Made by a program: the position numbers and the translations under genes. Under the pieces are notes generated by a model. It saw nothing but the letters and a program-made list of their open reading frames with translations, was not told where the DNA came from and searched no databases. Positions 47,048-56,703 of a stretch of DNA of 64,000 nucleotides are shown in pieces (within the stretch, counting starts at the first letter, position 1; each line of letters starts with the position of its first letter). The stretch comes from Aeromicrobium panaciterrae (GTDB lineage Bacteria > Actinomycetota > Actinomycetes > Propionibacteriales > Nocardioidaceae), in assembly GCF_031457275.1 (NCBI RefSeq), contig NZ_JAVDWH010000001.1, forward strand, positions 310,001 through 374,000, read 5' to 3'.

Positions 47048-48511
47048 TCATGACTGGCGAGCCTGCTGCTTGATGCGGGCTGTGAGCTCAGTGACCTGGT
47101 TGTAGACGGCGTGCTTTTCGGCCATCAGCTTGCGAATCTTGCGATCGGCGTGCATCACCGTGGTGTGGTCACGATTGCCGAATTCCTGGCCGATCTTGGG
47201 CAGGGACATCTCGGTCAGCTCACGGCAGAGGTACATAGCGATCTGGCGTGCGAGCACCAGGTTGCGACTGCGGTTGGCACTGCACAAGTCGTCGATCGAG
47301 AACTCTGAGTAGGCAGCTGTCTGGGCCATGATCATGCCGACGGAGATGTCAGGCTCTTCACCTTCGGCGATCAGATCCTTGAGCACGATCTGGGCGAGCT
47401 GGAGATCGACCGTCGTGCCATTGAGGTTGGCGAAGGCCGTGGCACGGATGAGTGCACCTTCGAGCTCACGGATGTTGGTCTGCACCTTGCTCGCGATGAA
47501 CTCGAGGACATCGGCCGGCGCGGTCAGCTTCTCGTTGGCTGCCTTCTTGCGAAGGATGGCGATACGAGTTTCGAGATCTGGGGGCAGTGTCTCCGTGGTG
47601 AGTCCCCACTCGAAGCGGTTGCGCAGACGATCGTCGAGCGTCGTGAGGTTCTTGGGCGGCCGATCCGACGTCATGACGATCTGCTTGTTCTCGTTGTGCA
47701 GCGCATTGAACGTATGGAAGAACTCGGTCTGCGTGGCTTCCTTGCGCTCGATGAACTGGATGTCATCGACCAGAAGAACGTCGATCTCGCGGTACTTGCG
47801 ACGCAACGCAGACGTACGGTTCTCACCGATCGCGTTGATGACGTCGTTGACGAACTCTTCGCTGCTGACGTAGCGAACGCGTGATGACGGGTAGAGATTG
47901 AGCACGTAGTGGCCAATGGCGTGAAGCAGGTGCGTCTTGCCAAGTCCGGACTCACCGTGGATGACCAACGGGTTGTATGCCTTGCCGGGTGCTTCGGCGA
48001 CTGCCACTGCTGCGGCGTGCGCAAAGCGGTTGGATGAACCGATGACGAAGTTCTCGAACAGGTAGCGCGGGTTGAGCCTGGCTTCGGCGACGCTTCCGAT
48101 GCGCGGCGGGGCGGTTTTGCGCTCGGCCCAGCTCGGAACGAACTCGTGCTGGTCGTCCTCATCGAGGTCTTCGTCAAGGTCTTCAGCGACCGCGACACCA
48201 TTCTGCGAGTTTGTCGACAAGTCGTCTTGTTGACTCATCCGATCCAAGGTTGCTGGCTCGATCGTGACGATCAGTCGCGTCTCCTGCTGGAGCGCCATGC
48301 TGATGGCGTGCTCAAGCGCAGGCCGCACTCGGGACTCGAGCTGCGCACGAGTCAGATCGTCCTGGACGGCGACGATCATGATGTTGTCGTGCAGGCTCAG
48401 CGGCTTGGCGGAGTAGACCCACACCTTGGCGCCGGGGGAGAGCGTGTCGACAGCCTGCTGCCACACCGAATCGAGGTACTCCTCGGGAGTGGGCTCCTGG
48501 CCGTCGCTCAT
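47048..48511 (-). CDS. dnaA: Chromosomal replication initiator protein DnaA
   Basis: AAA+ initiator of 487 residues. The N-terminal interaction domain is followed by an acidic linker ([14 protein letters not shown]). Walker A is [16 protein letters not shown], Walker B is [10 protein letters not shown], and an arginine-finger region reads [20 protein letters not shown]. The DNA-binding domain carries [20 protein letters not shown], which reads DnaA boxes. ATG at 48511 is preferred over TTG at 48538 because GGGAGG is 6 bases upstream. It flanks oriC and is divergent from rpmH. Two TTTTCCACA-like boxes lie in its promoter region, so autoregulation is expected. Confidence 0.98.
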   Translation of the reverse strand: MSDGQEPTPEEYLDSVWQQAVDTLSPGAKVWVYSAKPLSLHDNIMIVAVQDDLTRAQLESRVRPALEHAISMALQQETRLIVTIEPATLDRMSQQDDLSTNSQNGVAVAEDLDEDLDEDDQHEFVPSWAERKTAPPRIGSVAEARLNPRYLFENFVIGSSNRFAHAAAVAVAEAPGKAYNPLVIHGESGLGKTHLLHAIGHYVLNLYPSSRVRYVSSEEFVNDVINAIGENRTSALRRKYREIDVLLVDDIQFIERKEATQTEFFHTFNALHNENKQIVMTSDRPPKNLTTLDDRLRNRFEWGLTTETLPPDLETRIAILRKKAANEKLTAPADVLEFIASKVQTNIRELEGALIRATAFANLNGTTVDLQLAQIVLKDLIAEGEEPDISVGMIMAQTAAYSEFSIDDLCSANRSRNLVLARQIAMYLCRELTEMSLPKIGQEFGNRDHTTVMHADRKIRKLMAEKHAVYNQVTELTARIKQQARQS

Positions 48512-48729
48512 CCAATGCCTCCCGACAGGGTCATTCAAAGTATGTGTTCCACATGGTTTTCCACAGGTTGTGAATGCAAATTAGGCCCATGGTGGGCCTT
48601 GTGGAAAAGTCGATACCGCGGTGACGCTAGCAGCCTTACTGAGCGCATACAAGCGGTTTTCCCCAGCTTGTCCAACCTTCTCGGCGTGTCGCGTGGACGT
48701 TGTGACTGAGGTGGCGTATGGGTATCAGT

Positions 48730-48759
48730 TTGACCGTCCGTGAAGGCACCGCGTACCGT
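48730..48759 (+). promoter_or_regulatory. Probable rpmH promoter
   Basis: TTGACC at 48730-48735 and TACCGT at 48754-48759, separated by 18 bases. This would give an rpmH leader of roughly 95-100 bases. Confidence 0.5.
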
Positions 48760-48791
48760 GGACTAGTCGTGCTAAGCGACGACTGCCGTGT

Positions 48792-48820
48792 GCCCACGAA
48801 ATGCGATTCGTGTCGTGGGC
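48792..48820 (+). other. Hairpin in the rpmH leader
   Basis: GCCCACGA (48792-48799) pairs with TCGTGGGC (48813-48820). A competing pairing of CACGAA with TTCGTG uses the same bases, so the leader can fold in two ways. It lies about 45 bases before the rpmH start. Confidence 0.45.
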
Positions 48821-48863
48821 GAGCGGTGGCCGTTGAAACGGTCCAATCCCCCGTGAGGAACTC

Positions 48864-49001
48864 ATGAGCAAGCGTACTTTCCAGCCGAACAACCGTCGTC
48901 GCTCCAAGAAGCACGGCTTCCGCCTTCGCATGCGCACCCGCGCCGGCCGCGCGATCCTCGCTGATCGCCGCCGCAAGGGCCGCGCCAAGCTGTCTGCCTG
49001 A
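48864..49001 (+). CDS. rpmH: 50S ribosomal protein L34
   Basis: A 45-residue, very basic protein of the large subunit. The sequence [20 protein letters not shown], then [18 protein letters not shown], is the L34 signature. ATG at 48864 has GTGAGGAA upstream. It starts the rightward origin operon rpmH-rnpA-yidD-yidC-jag-rsmG. The rnpA start lies four bases after its stop. Confidence 0.97.
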   Translation: MSKRTFQPNNRRRSKKHGFRLRMRTRAGRAILADRRRKGRAKLSA

Positions 49002-49005
49002 GTCG

Positions 49006-49341
49006 TTGCTCGCGCGCGCTCAACGCATGCGCACCGGGGAGGACTTCCGGCACACGATTCGTCGTGGGGCCAAAGGCGTACAACCCACCCTTGTCACACA
49101 TGTCGTTCCAGGAACCGGCGGACCCACGTCCGTCGGTTTCGTCGTGAGCAAAGCCGTCGGATCTGCCGTTGACCGCAACCGGGTCAAGCGTCAATTGCGG
49201 CACCTGATGCGGGAGAGGGTCACCTCGCTTCCGCCTGGCACGAAGGTCGTTGTGCGGGCATTACCGTCGAGCGCTGGGTCACCCTCGTCGACGCTCGCGA
49301 GTGAACTCGACCTGGCACTGTCGCGAAGCGGTGCCCGATGA
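49006..49341 (+). CDS. rnpA: Ribonuclease P protein component
   Basis: Protein subunit of RNase P, 111 residues, which helps the RNA subunit cleave pre-tRNA 5' leaders. The TTG at 49006 is the likely start, giving [20 protein letters not shown] as in other actinobacteria; ATG at 49027 would remove conserved residues. The family motif [20 protein letters not shown] (the RNR motif) is clear, followed by RQLRHLMRE. Its last four bases overlap yidD (ATGA). Confidence 0.94.
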   Translation: MLARAQRMRTGEDFRHTIRRGAKGVQPTLVTHVVPGTGGPTSVGFVVSKAVGSAVDRNRVKRQLRHLMRERVTSLPPGTKVVVRALPSSAGSPSSTLASELDLALSRSGAR

Positions 49342-49604
49342 AGTACCCGATCATCTGGTTCCTGAAGGCCTATCGCTTCGCGATCAGCCCGCTGTACGGC
49401 CAGGTGTGTCGTTACCATCCGACCTGCTCCGCCTACGCTTTGCAGGCCGTGGAGACTCATGGTGCGATCCGAGGGGTTTATCTGGCTGCGCGTCGCGTGA
49501 TGCGGTGCCATCCCTGGGCCGCCGGTGGATATGACCCCGTCCCACAGACACACAGTCTCAAGAACGTGAACCAGCACAGAGGAGAACAATGTTCGGCTTC
49601 CTAG
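49338..49604 (+). CDS. yidD: Membrane protein insertion efficiency factor YidD
   Basis: A small peripheral protein of 88 residues that assists YidC-dependent membrane insertion. The family core is [20 protein letters not shown], with [19 protein letters not shown] and a conserved Cys pair, then [23 protein letters not shown] at 49338 overlaps the rnpA stop. Its stop lies inside the yidC 5' end (16-base overlap), so yidC is translated by re-initiation. Confidence 0.95.
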   Translation: MKYPIIWFLKAYRFAISPLYGQVCRYHPTCSAYALQAVETHGAIRGVYLAARRVMRCHPWAAGGYDPVPQTHSLKNVNQHRGEQCSAS

Positions 49605-50593
49605 GCGACATCGGATCGGCCATCATGACGCCGCTCTACTACGCCGTCTCCGCAGTGCTGCTGGCTTGGCACCGTGCATTTCAGGCACTCGGCCTGCCCG
49701 AGCACTCAGGCTGGACCTGGGCGCTGGCCATCGTTGGTCTGACGATCACGATCCGCGCTGCGCTGATCCCGCTGTTCGTGCGGCAGATCAAGTCGAGCCG
49801 CAACATGCAGCTCCTGCAGCCGCAGATCAAGGAGCTTCAGAAGAAGTACGCACACGATCGCGAGAAGCTGACCCAGGAGCAGATGAAGCTCTGGAAGGAA
49901 ACCGGCACCAACCCGTTTGCCTCGTGCCTCCCGTTGATCCTGCAGATGCCGATCTTCTTCGCGCTGTTCCGCACGATTGATCGCGCGACTCACGGTGACC
50001 CGAAGGGCTTCCTGAGCATTGGCGACGCTGCTTCGCTCGAGAACGCCAAACTGCTCGGCGCCAAGATTGCCGACACGTTCCTCAAGACGGAACTGACTGA
50101 GACGCGCATCCTCACGATGACGCTGGTCGTCGCGATGTGCATCACCCAGTTCACGACTCAGCGTCAACTGATGTCCAAGAACATGCCCGCTGATGCAATG
50201 AGCGGTCCGTACGCGCAGCAGCAGAAGATGCTCCTCTACGTACTCCCAGTCGTCTTTGCCGTCGGTGGTGTGGCCTTCCCCCTCGGCGTCCTCATCTACT
50301 GGACCACGTCGAACCTCTGGACCATGGGTCAGCAGTTCTACGTGATCCGCCGCAACCCGGCGCCCGGTACGCCTGCATTCAAGGCGAAGCAGGACCGTGA
50401 CAAGGCACGCGGCAAGACCGTGGCCGAAGACCCGCTGAAGAACCCCGAGATCGAGGCTCCCAAGCCCGCGCCACGTGCGCAGCCGAAGAACCAGCCGCGC
50501 AGCCAGCGCAAGAAGGCCTCGCCGCCGGCGAAGCCACAGCAGCCAAAGAAGAAGCCGGACATCACGGCCAAGGATCCAGAGAAGGACGTCTGA
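49589..50593 (+). CDS. yidC: Membrane protein insertase YidC/Oxa1
   Basis: Insertase of 334 residues with the Gram-positive five-helix plan. The N-terminus [20 protein letters not shown], a positively charged cytosolic loop ([20 protein letters not shown]) with the functionally important Arg, and a hydrophobic [20 protein letters not shown] segment are typical. The C-terminal tail is long, basic and Pro/Gln-rich ([20 protein letters not shown]), which aids ribosome binding. ATG at 49589 follows GGAGAACA. The jag gene starts at the last base of its stop. Confidence 0.96.
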   Translation: MFGFLGDIGSAIMTPLYYAVSAVLLAWHRAFQALGLPEHSGWTWALAIVGLTITIRAALIPLFVRQIKSSRNMQLLQPQIKELQKKYAHDREKLTQEQMKLWKETGTNPFASCLPLILQMPIFFALFRTIDRATHGDPKGFLSIGDAASLENAKLLGAKIADTFLKTELTETRILTMTLVVAMCITQFTTQRQLMSKNMPADAMSGPYAQQQKMLLYVLPVVFAVGGVAFPLGVLIYWTTSNLWTMGQQFYVIRRNPAPGTPAFKAKQDRDKARGKTVAEDPLKNPEIEAPKPAPRAQPKNQPRSQRKKASPPAKPQQPKKKPDITAKDPEKDV

Positions 50594-51066
50594 TGAGTGA
50601 CCTCGCGAAAGAACTGGAGAAGGAAGGCGACATCGCCGCCGACTTCCTCGAAGAACTGCTCGACATTGCTGACCTCGATGGCGACATCGACATGGACGTC
50701 GATGGCGACCGTGCAGCCGTTGAAATCGTCGGTGGCAACCTTGACCACCTGGTCGGTCGCGACGGCGAAGTGCTTGACGCTCTGCAGGAGCTGACTCGCC
50801 TCGCGGTTTACCGCGAGACCGGTGAGCGCAGCCGTCTGATGCTCGACGTTGCAGGTTTCCGTGCCGCACGCCGTACCGAGTTGGTCGCAGTTGCCGAAGG
50901 CGCTGTAGAGAAGGTCAAGGGTGGCGAGGCGTCTGTGTCCTTGTCGGCCATGACGCCGTTCGAGCGCAAGGTTGTCCACGACGCCGTTGCAGCCGCCGGA
51001 CTCAACAGCGCGTCAGAAGGCGTCGAGCCCCAGCGCTACGTCGTCGTCCTGCCGGCCTCGGAGTGA
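50593..51066 (+). CDS. Jag/KhpB-family RNA-binding protein
   Basis: Protein of 157 residues. Residues about 30-95 are a KH-like domain ([20 protein letters not shown] with [20 protein letters not shown]) and 95-157 an R3H domain ([20 protein letters not shown], then [16 protein letters not shown]). The Jag/KhpB/EloR group binds RNA and, with KhpA, influences cell elongation in Gram-positives. It lacks the N-terminal Jag_N domain of some members. ATG at 50593 shares its first base with the last of yidC's TGA. It is followed by rsmG after a single base. Confidence 0.9.
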   Translation: MSDLAKELEKEGDIAADFLEELLDIADLDGDIDMDVDGDRAAVEIVGGNLDHLVGRDGEVLDALQELTRLAVYRETGERSRLMLDVAGFRAARRTELVAVAEGAVEKVKGGEASVSLSAMTPFERKVVHDAVAAAGLNSASEGVEPQRYVVVLPASE

Positions 51067-51067
51067 C

Positions 51068-51703
51068 ATGAGCTCTGACGAGCGCCCCGATGTTTCACGT
51101 GAAACACCCCCGTCGTCCGCGGCGGGGGTGTTCTCGTCACAACTCCCTGTGGCGGAGCAGTACGCAGATCTTCTCGCCACCGAAGGCGTTGTGCGTGGGC
51201 TGATTGGTCCGCGCGAGGTTCCGCGCCTGTGGGACCGCCACATCCTCAACTCAGCCGTCGTTCTCCCGCGTGTGCCTCAGGGAGCCACCGTGGCGGACGT
51301 GGGCACCGGTGCGGGCCTTCCAGGCCTGGTGTGGGCGATTGCTCGCCCTGACCTGAAGGTGACGCTGATCGAGCCCCTGCTGCGCCGTACGACCTTCCTG
51401 GACGAGGCTGTGGTGAAGCTGGGGCTCGCGAACGTGACTGTCCTGCGCGCACGAGCAGAAGACGTCAAGGAGACATACGACGTGGTGACGGCCCGTGCGG
51501 TGGCGCCCATGGACAAGCTGGGTCGCTGGTGCCTTCCATTGGTCCGCAAGGGCGGTGTTCTCCTCGCCCTGAAGGGGCGTACGGCCGAAGAAGAAGTAAA
51601 GGCTTCGACGGCGACCCTTCACCGACTGGGCGCGACGACTATCGTGGTCTCGACGTACGGGGAAGCTGACAACCCCACGACCGTGGTGGAGGTGACCAAA
51701 TGA
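51068..51703 (+). CDS. rsmG: 16S rRNA (guanine-N7) methyltransferase RsmG (GidB)
   Basis: SAM-dependent enzyme of 211 residues that methylates G527 of 16S rRNA; loss gives low-level streptomycin resistance. Motif I is [18 protein letters not shown], followed by [14 protein letters not shown] and a [14 protein letters not shown] substrate loop. Residues [15 protein letters not shown] at the N-terminus are a lineage extension that includes a parS site: its Val-Ser-Arg-Glu codons are the parS core (51091-51106). The start is ATG at 51068. A second parS follows just after the stop, before parA. Confidence 0.94.
   Translation: MSSDERPDVSRETPPSSAAGVFSSQLPVAEQYADLLATEGVVRGLIGPREVPRLWDRHILNSAVVLPRVPQGATVADVGTGAGLPGLVWAIARPDLKVTLIEPLLRRTTFLDEAVVKLGLANVTVLRARAEDVKETYDVVTARAVAPMDKLGRWCLPLVRKGGVLLALKGRTAEEEVKASTATLHRLGATTIVVSTYGEADNPTTVVEVTK
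51091..51106. other. parS: parS centromere site inside rsmG
   Basis: TGTTTCACGTGAAACA, the exact 16-bp parS consensus, bound by ParB. It lies within the rsmG coding region, about 25 bases after its start. Confidence 0.9.
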
Positions 51704-51716
51704 GCAGCATTGGTCA

Positions 51717-51732
51717 TGTTTCACGTGAAACC
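51717..51732. other. parS: parS centromere site between rsmG and parA
   Basis: TGTTTCACGTGAAACC, 15 of 16 bases of the parS consensus (last base C instead of A). It lies 15 bases before parA, about 4.6 kb from oriC. Confidence 0.88.
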
Positions 51733-51746
51733 ACCGAAGGAGCGAA

Positions 51747-52694
51747 GTGAACTCACCCGCACCATCGGCCGCGTCCTACGGCGCCACACCCGTGCCGAGC
51801 CATGACGCCTCCACTCCGTTGGCCGCGGAGGCCCAGGAGCACGTAGAACTGGCCCAGCGCGTGTCCGAGGCGCAACGCTTCGATAGGCCCGAGCAAACCC
51901 GTGTCTTCGTCGTGGCGAACCAGAAGGGTGGCGTTGGCAAGACCACGACTACCGTCAACATCGCTGCTGCGCTGGCTATGCGTGGACTTCGGGTGCTGGT
52001 CATCGATCTCGATCCACAGGGCAACACCTCAACAGCGCTGAACATCCCTCACCAAGAGGGCACGCCTGGTGTCTACGAGGCGATCGTTGACGGCACGGAT
52101 CTCGACGAGCTCGTACGCCCGTGCCCCGACATTGAGGGTCTGACGGTTCTGCCGGCTTCGATCGACCTCGCTGGCGCCGAGATCGAGCTCGTGTCGCTGG
52201 TTGCTCGTGAGTCCCGCCTCGACCGTGCCCTGCAGGCCTATCTCAAGGATTGCGTGGAAGCGGGCGACCGAATCGACTATGTGCTGATCGACTGCCCGCC
52301 GTCGCTGGGCCTGCTGACCGTCAATGCGATGGTGGCTGGCCGCGAGGTACTCATTCCCATCCAGTGCGAGTACTACGCGCTCGAGGGTCTTGGTCAGTTG
52401 GTGCGCAACATCGAACTGATCCGGTCGCACCTCAATCCCAAGCTTGAGATCACCACGATCCTTCTGACGATGTTTGATGCGCGCACGCGGCTGTCATCCG
52501 GCGTTGCCGAAGAGGTGCGCGCCTACTTCGCCGACAAGGTACTCAAGACCGCGATACCCAGATCGGTGCGGATCTCTGAGGCACCGAGCTATCAGCAGTC
52601 TGTGCTGACCTATGACGGTGCATCGTCTGGTGCGCTGTCCTATCTCGAGGCGGCTCGTGAAATCACGATCGCCAGTTCCAAGGAGAGCAGCTGA
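51747..52694 (+). CDS. parA: Chromosome partition ATPase ParA
   Basis: Deviant Walker ATPase of 315 residues that moves ParB-parS complexes. A 50-residue N-terminal extension (Ala/Pro/Ser/Glu-rich) precedes [20 protein letters not shown] (deviant Walker A with both Lys). The other motifs are [16 protein letters not shown] (Walker A'), [17 protein letters not shown] (Walker B). GTG at 51747 has GAAGGAG upstream. Upstream lies a parS site, and parB overlaps downstream. Confidence 0.95.
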   Translation: MNSPAPSAASYGATPVPSHDASTPLAAEAQEHVELAQRVSEAQRFDRPEQTRVFVVANQKGGVGKTTTTVNIAAALAMRGLRVLVIDLDPQGNTSTALNIPHQEGTPGVYEAIVDGTDLDELVRPCPDIEGLTVLPASIDLAGAEIELVSLVARESRLDRALQAYLKDCVEAGDRIDYVLIDCPPSLGLLTVNAMVAGREVLIPIQCEYYALEGLGQLVRNIELIRSHLNPKLEITTILLTMFDARTRLSSGVAEEVRAYFADKVLKTAIPRSVRISEAPSYQQSVLTYDGASSGALSYLEAAREITIASSKESS

Positions 52695-53587
52695 TGGCCG
52701 CGACACGTCGAGGACTCGGACGCGGTCTTGAAGCTCTGATCCCTTCTGGTCCTGAAGAGGCCAAGGCATCAGGACTCCAGCAGATCGAGGGAGCCAGGTT
52801 CGCCGAGCTTCCTCTCGATCAGGTGGTGCCCAACCCCAGACAGCCACGACAGGTCTTCGACGAAGACCACATGGCAGAGCTCGTCCACTCCATCAAGGAG
52901 GTCGGACTTCTCCAGCCGGTCGTCGTCCGCGAGGTCGCCAAGGATCGCTACGAGCTGATCATGGGCGAGCGTCGTTGGCGAGCCCATGGCCTGGCTGGCA
53001 AGGACACCATCGGTGCCATCATCCGGGACACCTCGGATGAGGACCTGCTTCGAGACGCACTCCTGGAGAACCTCCACCGATCCAACCTGAACCCTTTGGA
53101 AGAGGCTTCGGCCTATCAGCAGCTGCTGGAAGATTTCGGCTGCACCCATGACGAGCTGGCGACCCGCATCGGTCGTTCGCGTCCTCAGATCAGCAACACC
53201 ATCCGGCTCCTCAAGCTGACCCCGGCAGTCCAGCGACGTGTCGCTGCTGGCGTTCTGTCGGCCGGCCATGCCCGAGCTTTGGTGGGTATCGAGAACACCG
53301 AGATCCAAGATCGACTGGCGACTCGAGTCGTTGCCGAAGGGCTCTCGGTACGTGCTCTTGAAGAGATCGTGGCGGTCGGTCCGAAGGCCACCAAGGAAGC
53401 TCGGAAGGTCAGGCCGACCATGTCGGCCCCGAAGCTCGCCGACCTCGCAGAGCGGCTCTCAGAGCGCTACGACACTCGGGTGAAGGTCGACCTCGGCCGG
53501 TCCAAGGGACGCATCACTGTCGAGTTCGCAACGCTCGAGGACCTCGAGCGCATCGTCGACATGATGGATCCAAAAGGCAACAAGTAG
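52694..53587 (+). CDS. parB: Chromosome partition protein ParB
   Basis: CTPase DNA-clamp of 297 residues. The N-terminal CTP/ParB domain includes [20 protein letters not shown] and the GERRWRAHG arginine patch (box II). The central helix-turn-helix is [20 protein letters not shown], and the C-terminal dimerisation domain ends [11 protein letters not shown]. It starts at ATG 52694, whose A is the last base of the parA TGA. It binds the parS sites at 51091 and 51717 and spreads around the origin. Confidence 0.95.
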   Translation: MAATRRGLGRGLEALIPSGPEEAKASGLQQIEGARFAELPLDQVVPNPRQPRQVFDEDHMAELVHSIKEVGLLQPVVVREVAKDRYELIMGERRWRAHGLAGKDTIGAIIRDTSDEDLLRDALLENLHRSNLNPLEEASAYQQLLEDFGCTHDELATRIGRSRPQISNTIRLLKLTPAVQRRVAAGVLSAGHARALVGIENTEIQDRLATRVVAEGLSVRALEEIVAVGPKATKEARKVRPTMSAPKLADLAERLSERYDTRVKVDLGRSKGRITVEFATLEDLERIVDMMDPKGNK

Positions 53588-53616
53588 GTTTATCGACATA
53601 ACGACTTAGCGATATA

Positions 53617-53651
53617 GAAAGACCCGGCTCCCGTGAGGGGCCGGGTCTTTC
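53617..53651. terminator. Terminator after parB
   Basis: 12-bp perfect stem (GAAAGACCCGGC with its complement), inner loop TCCCGTGAGGG that can pair partly, followed by GTTGTGTTG. It lies between the convergent parB and trxA genes. Confidence 0.75.
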
Positions 53652-53667
53652 GTTGTGTTGCTGGGGA

Positions 53668-54000
53668 TCAGGCAGTGTGCTCTTCGAGCTCACTGAGGAT
53701 CGCGGACTTGGGACGAACGCCCACGAGCGATCGGACAACTTCACCCTTGTAGTAGAGGTTCATCGTCGGAAGACCGGTGACCCGGTACTTGGCCGGCGTG
53801 ACCGGGTTGGCGTCCGCGTCCATCTTGAGGATCGTCAACTTCTCGCCCTTCTCGGTCGCGATCTCTTCGAGGATCGGAGCGAGCTGACGACACGGGCCGC
53901 ACCAGCTGGCCCAGAAGTCGACAAGCACGGGGCCCTCAGCATTGAGGACGAGCTCGTCGAAGTTGGCGTCCGTTACGGCCGCGAGAGTGCCTTCTGCCAT
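53668..54000 (-). CDS. trxA: Thioredoxin
   Basis: Cytosolic thioredoxin of 110 residues. The active site is FWASWCGPCRQLAPIL (Cys-Gly-Pro-Cys) with the conserved Trp. The cis-Pro loop is YRVTGLPTMNLYYKG. It reduces disulfides in partner proteins and is recharged by TrxB, encoded next to it. ATG at 54000 has AAGGAG 7 bases before. The order trxB-trxA on the lagging strand next to parB is the standard actinobacterial layout (trxB2-trxC in mycobacteria). Confidence 0.96.
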   Translation of the reverse strand: MAEGTLAAVTDANFDELVLNAEGPVLVDFWASWCGPCRQLAPILEEIATEKGEKLTILKMDADANPVTPAKYRVTGLPTMNLYYKGEVVRSLVGVRPKSAILSELEEHTA

Positions 54001-54035
54001 GGTGTGTCTCCTTGAGGTCTGTAACTAGTTAAACG

Positions 54036-54992
54036 TCAGGCGCTGACAGATATTCCGTGCTCGATGTCAGCGAGGTAGCGCTCGGCATCGAGTGATGCAG
54101 CGCAGCCTGTGCCGGCGGCCGTGATGGCCTGGCGGTAGGTGTGGTCGACGAGGTCGCCGGAAGCGAACACTCCTCGTACGTTGGTCTCGGTCGTGCCGGG
54201 CTTGACGAGAACGTAGCCCTCGTCGTCGAGCTCGACTTGGCCCTTGAGGAGCTCCGATCGCGGGTCGTGTCCGATCGCGATGAAGAGTCCGGTCGCATCC
54301 AGCTTGCGGAGCTCACCGGTCACGGTGTCGCGAAGAGTAAGGCCCTCGAGCTTGTCGGTTCCGTGGATCTCGGCGACCTCGGAGTTCCAGGCGTACTCGA
54401 TCTTGTCGTTGGCGAACGCACGGTCCTGCATGATCTTGCTGGCTCGCAACTCACCGCGGCGATGGACCAGAGTCACCTTGCTCGCGAAGCGGGTCAGGAA
54501 GGTGGCTTCCTCGAGTGCAGAGTCGCCACCGCCGACGACGACGATGTTCTGCTCACGGAAGAAGAAGCCATCACACGTCGCACACCAGCTGACGCCGTGA
54601 CCCGAGAGTCGGTCCTCGCCCTCGACCTCAAGCTTGCGGTAGCCGGAGCCCATGGCGAGGACAACAGCCTTGGCCTTGTAGGTCTTGCCATCGGCGAGGC
54701 TGACGGTCTTGATGTCACCCTGGAGGTCGACAGCGGTGACGTCGTCAGTGATCAGCTCGGCACCAAAGCGCTCGGCCTGGGCGCGCAGCTTGTCCATGAG
54801 CTCGGGGCCCATGATGCCGTCCTCGAAGCCGGGGAAGTTCTCAACGTCAGTCGTGTTCATCAGGGCGCCGCCAGCCGTCACCGAACCCTCGAAGACCAGA
54901 GGGTTGAGGTTGGCACGGGCAGCGTAGATCGCAGCGGTGTAGCCCGAAGGTCCCGAGCCGATGATGATGAGGTTGCGTACGTCGTCGCTCAT
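54036..54992 (-). CDS. trxB: Thioredoxin reductase
   Basis: Homodimeric flavoenzyme of 318 residues that reduces thioredoxin with NADPH. FAD-binding motif is [20 protein letters not shown]. The redox-active site is [13 protein letters not shown] (Cys-Ala-Thr-Cys), then the NADPH motif [13 protein letters not shown] with HRR for NADP. A final FAD motif is [14 protein letters not shown] at 54992; trxA follows 35 bases downstream. The sigM/rsmA genes that precede trxB in mycobacteria are not seen here. Confidence 0.96.
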   Translation of the reverse strand: MSDDVRNLIIIGSGPSGYTAAIYAARANLNPLVFEGSVTAGGALMNTTDVENFPGFEDGIMGPELMDKLRAQAERFGAELITDDVTAVDLQGDIKTVSLADGKTYKAKAVVLAMGSGYRKLEVEGEDRLSGHGVSWCATCDGFFFREQNIVVVGGGDSALEEATFLTRFASKVTLVHRRGELRASKIMQDRAFANDKIEYAWNSEVAEIHGTDKLEGLTLRDTVTGELRKLDATGLFIAIGHDPRSELLKGQVELDDEGYVLVKPGTTETNVRGVFASGDLVDHTYRQAITAAGTGCAASLDAERYLADIEHGISVSA

Positions 54993-55071
54993 TGCGTTTT
55001 CGCCTTAATCTGAAGTCACTGACACAACGAATCCTAGGCTGCGGGTATTCCGGAAGCTGGGTGAACCCGGA

Positions 55072-56643
55072 CTAGGACCGTCCGCGGATGACAACTTCCC
55101 GAATCTCGCCTCTGAAGGACCCGGGTTCGACCTCAGGAACCTTCCTGAGCCACACGATCAGATAGCGGGTCACCTCGCCTGATTCGAGCGACATGGAAGC
55201 GTCCACACCGGCGCCATCGAGCACCGCCACCTGCCTGAGGTCCTTCAGCGTTCGCGGGACCTTCTTCTCATCGGGAGGGGCGATATAGATCGACAGGTCG
55301 GTTGGCGTGCCGCCGAGCAGAATGCGCACACTGTCGACCTCCCGAGGCCCGCCGAGGTCGAATACGAGGCCGACGCCGTCCTTGAGTCCACCGAGCGATG
55401 CCGATCCGAGGTAGTTGGACGTCTGCCACCCAGTGATGAGCTTGCCGTCGATAGCGCGTCGCGCGAGTCCGGGGTTCTCCTCACCGTCGTCGCCGAAGGG
55501 ATCAAAGTCACCCACGCGTTGCACCGGAAGGATCCGGATGGGCGAGGACTCGTCGATCGCGTCGCTAGGGCTGTCATTCGTCGAGCGGCCGACCAGGAAG
55601 GCGAGCACGGTCGCGATCAGCACCACCACACCAACGCCGAGCAGGACCAGTCCGCGGTCGCCCTTCGCAGCCAGGCGGGCGCGCTCGACATTGCGTTCCA
55701 TGGTGGTCGGGGGAGCCGGCTCGTACGCCTTGGGGCGACGTCGTGGCGGCTCAAGCCCGGGGGGTGGCCCGACCGGACGGATGACGGGGTCGAGGCGCAG
55801 GAGATCGGGTGACGAAATGCCCGTGAGGCTTGGTTGCTCGTCGTGCACTTCTTCGTCCTCGCCAGACAGCCGCAGTGTGCGGGCGATGTCTGCGGCACTG
55901 CGGAGCGGAGACTCGTGGTGGAGGGGCGGAACTCCGAGAATGCGGTCGGCGACGGTGTCGACGTCACGGGCAACACCGGCGCGCACCTGACGCGGGCGCA
56001 GCAACCGCCCGTGCTCGGTCGGTGCAGCGCGCAGTCCGTCGACCTGTGCGCCGGGCCAGCGGCTCACCAGGCACGCGTAGAGCAGTTTGCCGAGCGCCTG
56101 GACGTCGAGCTGCTCGTACGCCTGCAGATCCGCCAGGGAGTCGTGGCGGCCGACAGGTGACAGCGCCGTCGTCACGCCTAGACCGACGACCCGTACGGCT
56201 CCGGACTCCTTGAGCAGTACCTGGTGCGGGGTGAGGCGGCGGTGGTAAACGCCGTGCTCGTGCGCGTGAGCGATCGCCTCTGCAACTTCAGCCACGACCG
56301 TTGCCGCACGGCGGTTGGGCAGGGGTGACTGAGCCAGCAGCTGATCGAGCGGGAACGCGCGTGCCCATTCACGTACGACGAGGTGGTGGCGCTGTTCGTC
56401 CTCGATCAGGTCGAGAACTCGCAAGAATCGAGGGTCCGTGACCGACGTGGACTCGCGCGCCGCTTCGAGGAAGTGATCGGCACGCGGATCGGAGCTCGAC
56501 AGCATCTCGATGCCGACATTGCGGTTGAGAATCTGGTCGTGTGCCCGCCACGTCGTCGAGCCGAGCTTTTCGCTTACGAGGTCCTGGAGTTCGTAACGGT
56601 GCGCGAGCACATCTCCGGAGGCCAGTGGCCGCCTGTCGCTCAT
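55072..56643 (-). CDS. Pseudokinase with extracellular discoidin-like domain, MurJ partner
   Basis: Protein of 523 residues. Residues about 1-270 are a protein-kinase fold, but the catalytic residues are lost: the HRD motif reads HRR (H134-R135-R136) and no DFG is present (VVGLGVTTAL at that place), so it cannot transfer phosphate normally. A Pro-rich juxtamembrane region and one membrane helix (LVLLGVGVVVLIATVLAFLV) follow. The extracellular domain (about residues 385-520) has AIDGKLITGWQTSNYLG, typical of F5/8 type C (galactose-binding) folds. In M. tuberculosis these parts are fused to MurJ (Rv3910); here they form a separate gene right after murJ. ATG at 56643. It is a probable PknB/FhaA docking partner. 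Confidence 0.82.
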   Translation of the reverse strand: MSDRRPLASGDVLAHRYELQDLVSEKLGSTTWRAHDQILNRNVGIEMLSSSDPRADHFLEAARESTSVTDPRFLRVLDLIEDEQRHHLVVREWARAFPLDQLLAQSPLPNRRAATVVAEVAEAIAHAHEHGVYHRRLTPHQVLLKESGAVRVVGLGVTTALSPVGRHDSLADLQAYEQLDVQALGKLLYACLVSRWPGAQVDGLRAAPTEHGRLLRPRQVRAGVARDVDTVADRILGVPPLHHESPLRSAADIARTLRLSGEDEEVHDEQPSLTGISSPDLLRLDPVIRPVGPPPGLEPPRRRPKAYEPAPPTTMERNVERARLAAKGDRGLVLLGVGVVVLIATVLAFLVGRSTNDSPSDAIDESSPIRILPVQRVGDFDPFGDDGEENPGLARRAIDGKLITGWQTSNYLGSASLGGLKDGVGLVFDLGGPREVDSVRILLGGTPTDLSIYIAPPDEKKVPRTLKDLRQVAVLDGAGVDASMSLESGEVTRYLIVWLRKVPEVEPGSFRGEIREVVIRGRS

Positions 56644-56703
56644 CAACCGCCCCTTCTACGCTCACCGGCCATGCTACGGGCCGCACAGCGCAGTCGTGGG
56701 CAA

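Larger units (their letters stand above)
48512..48863. promoter_or_regulatory. dnaA-rpmH intergenic region with DnaA boxes
   Basis: 352 bases between divergent dnaA and rpmH. On the dnaA side are TTTTCCACA at 48557-48565 and its inverted copy at 48600-48608, likely for DnaA autoregulation, and a short hairpin with AGGCCCA arms at 48583-48599. On the rpmH side are a promoter and a leader hairpin (listed separately). No coding sequence is evident. Confidence 0.6.

Noticed and set aside
49706-50869. Minus-strand ORF of 387 codons across yidC and jag
   Set aside because: Shadow frame; Arg/Leu/His-rich without a fold, and both sense genes are firmly recognised.
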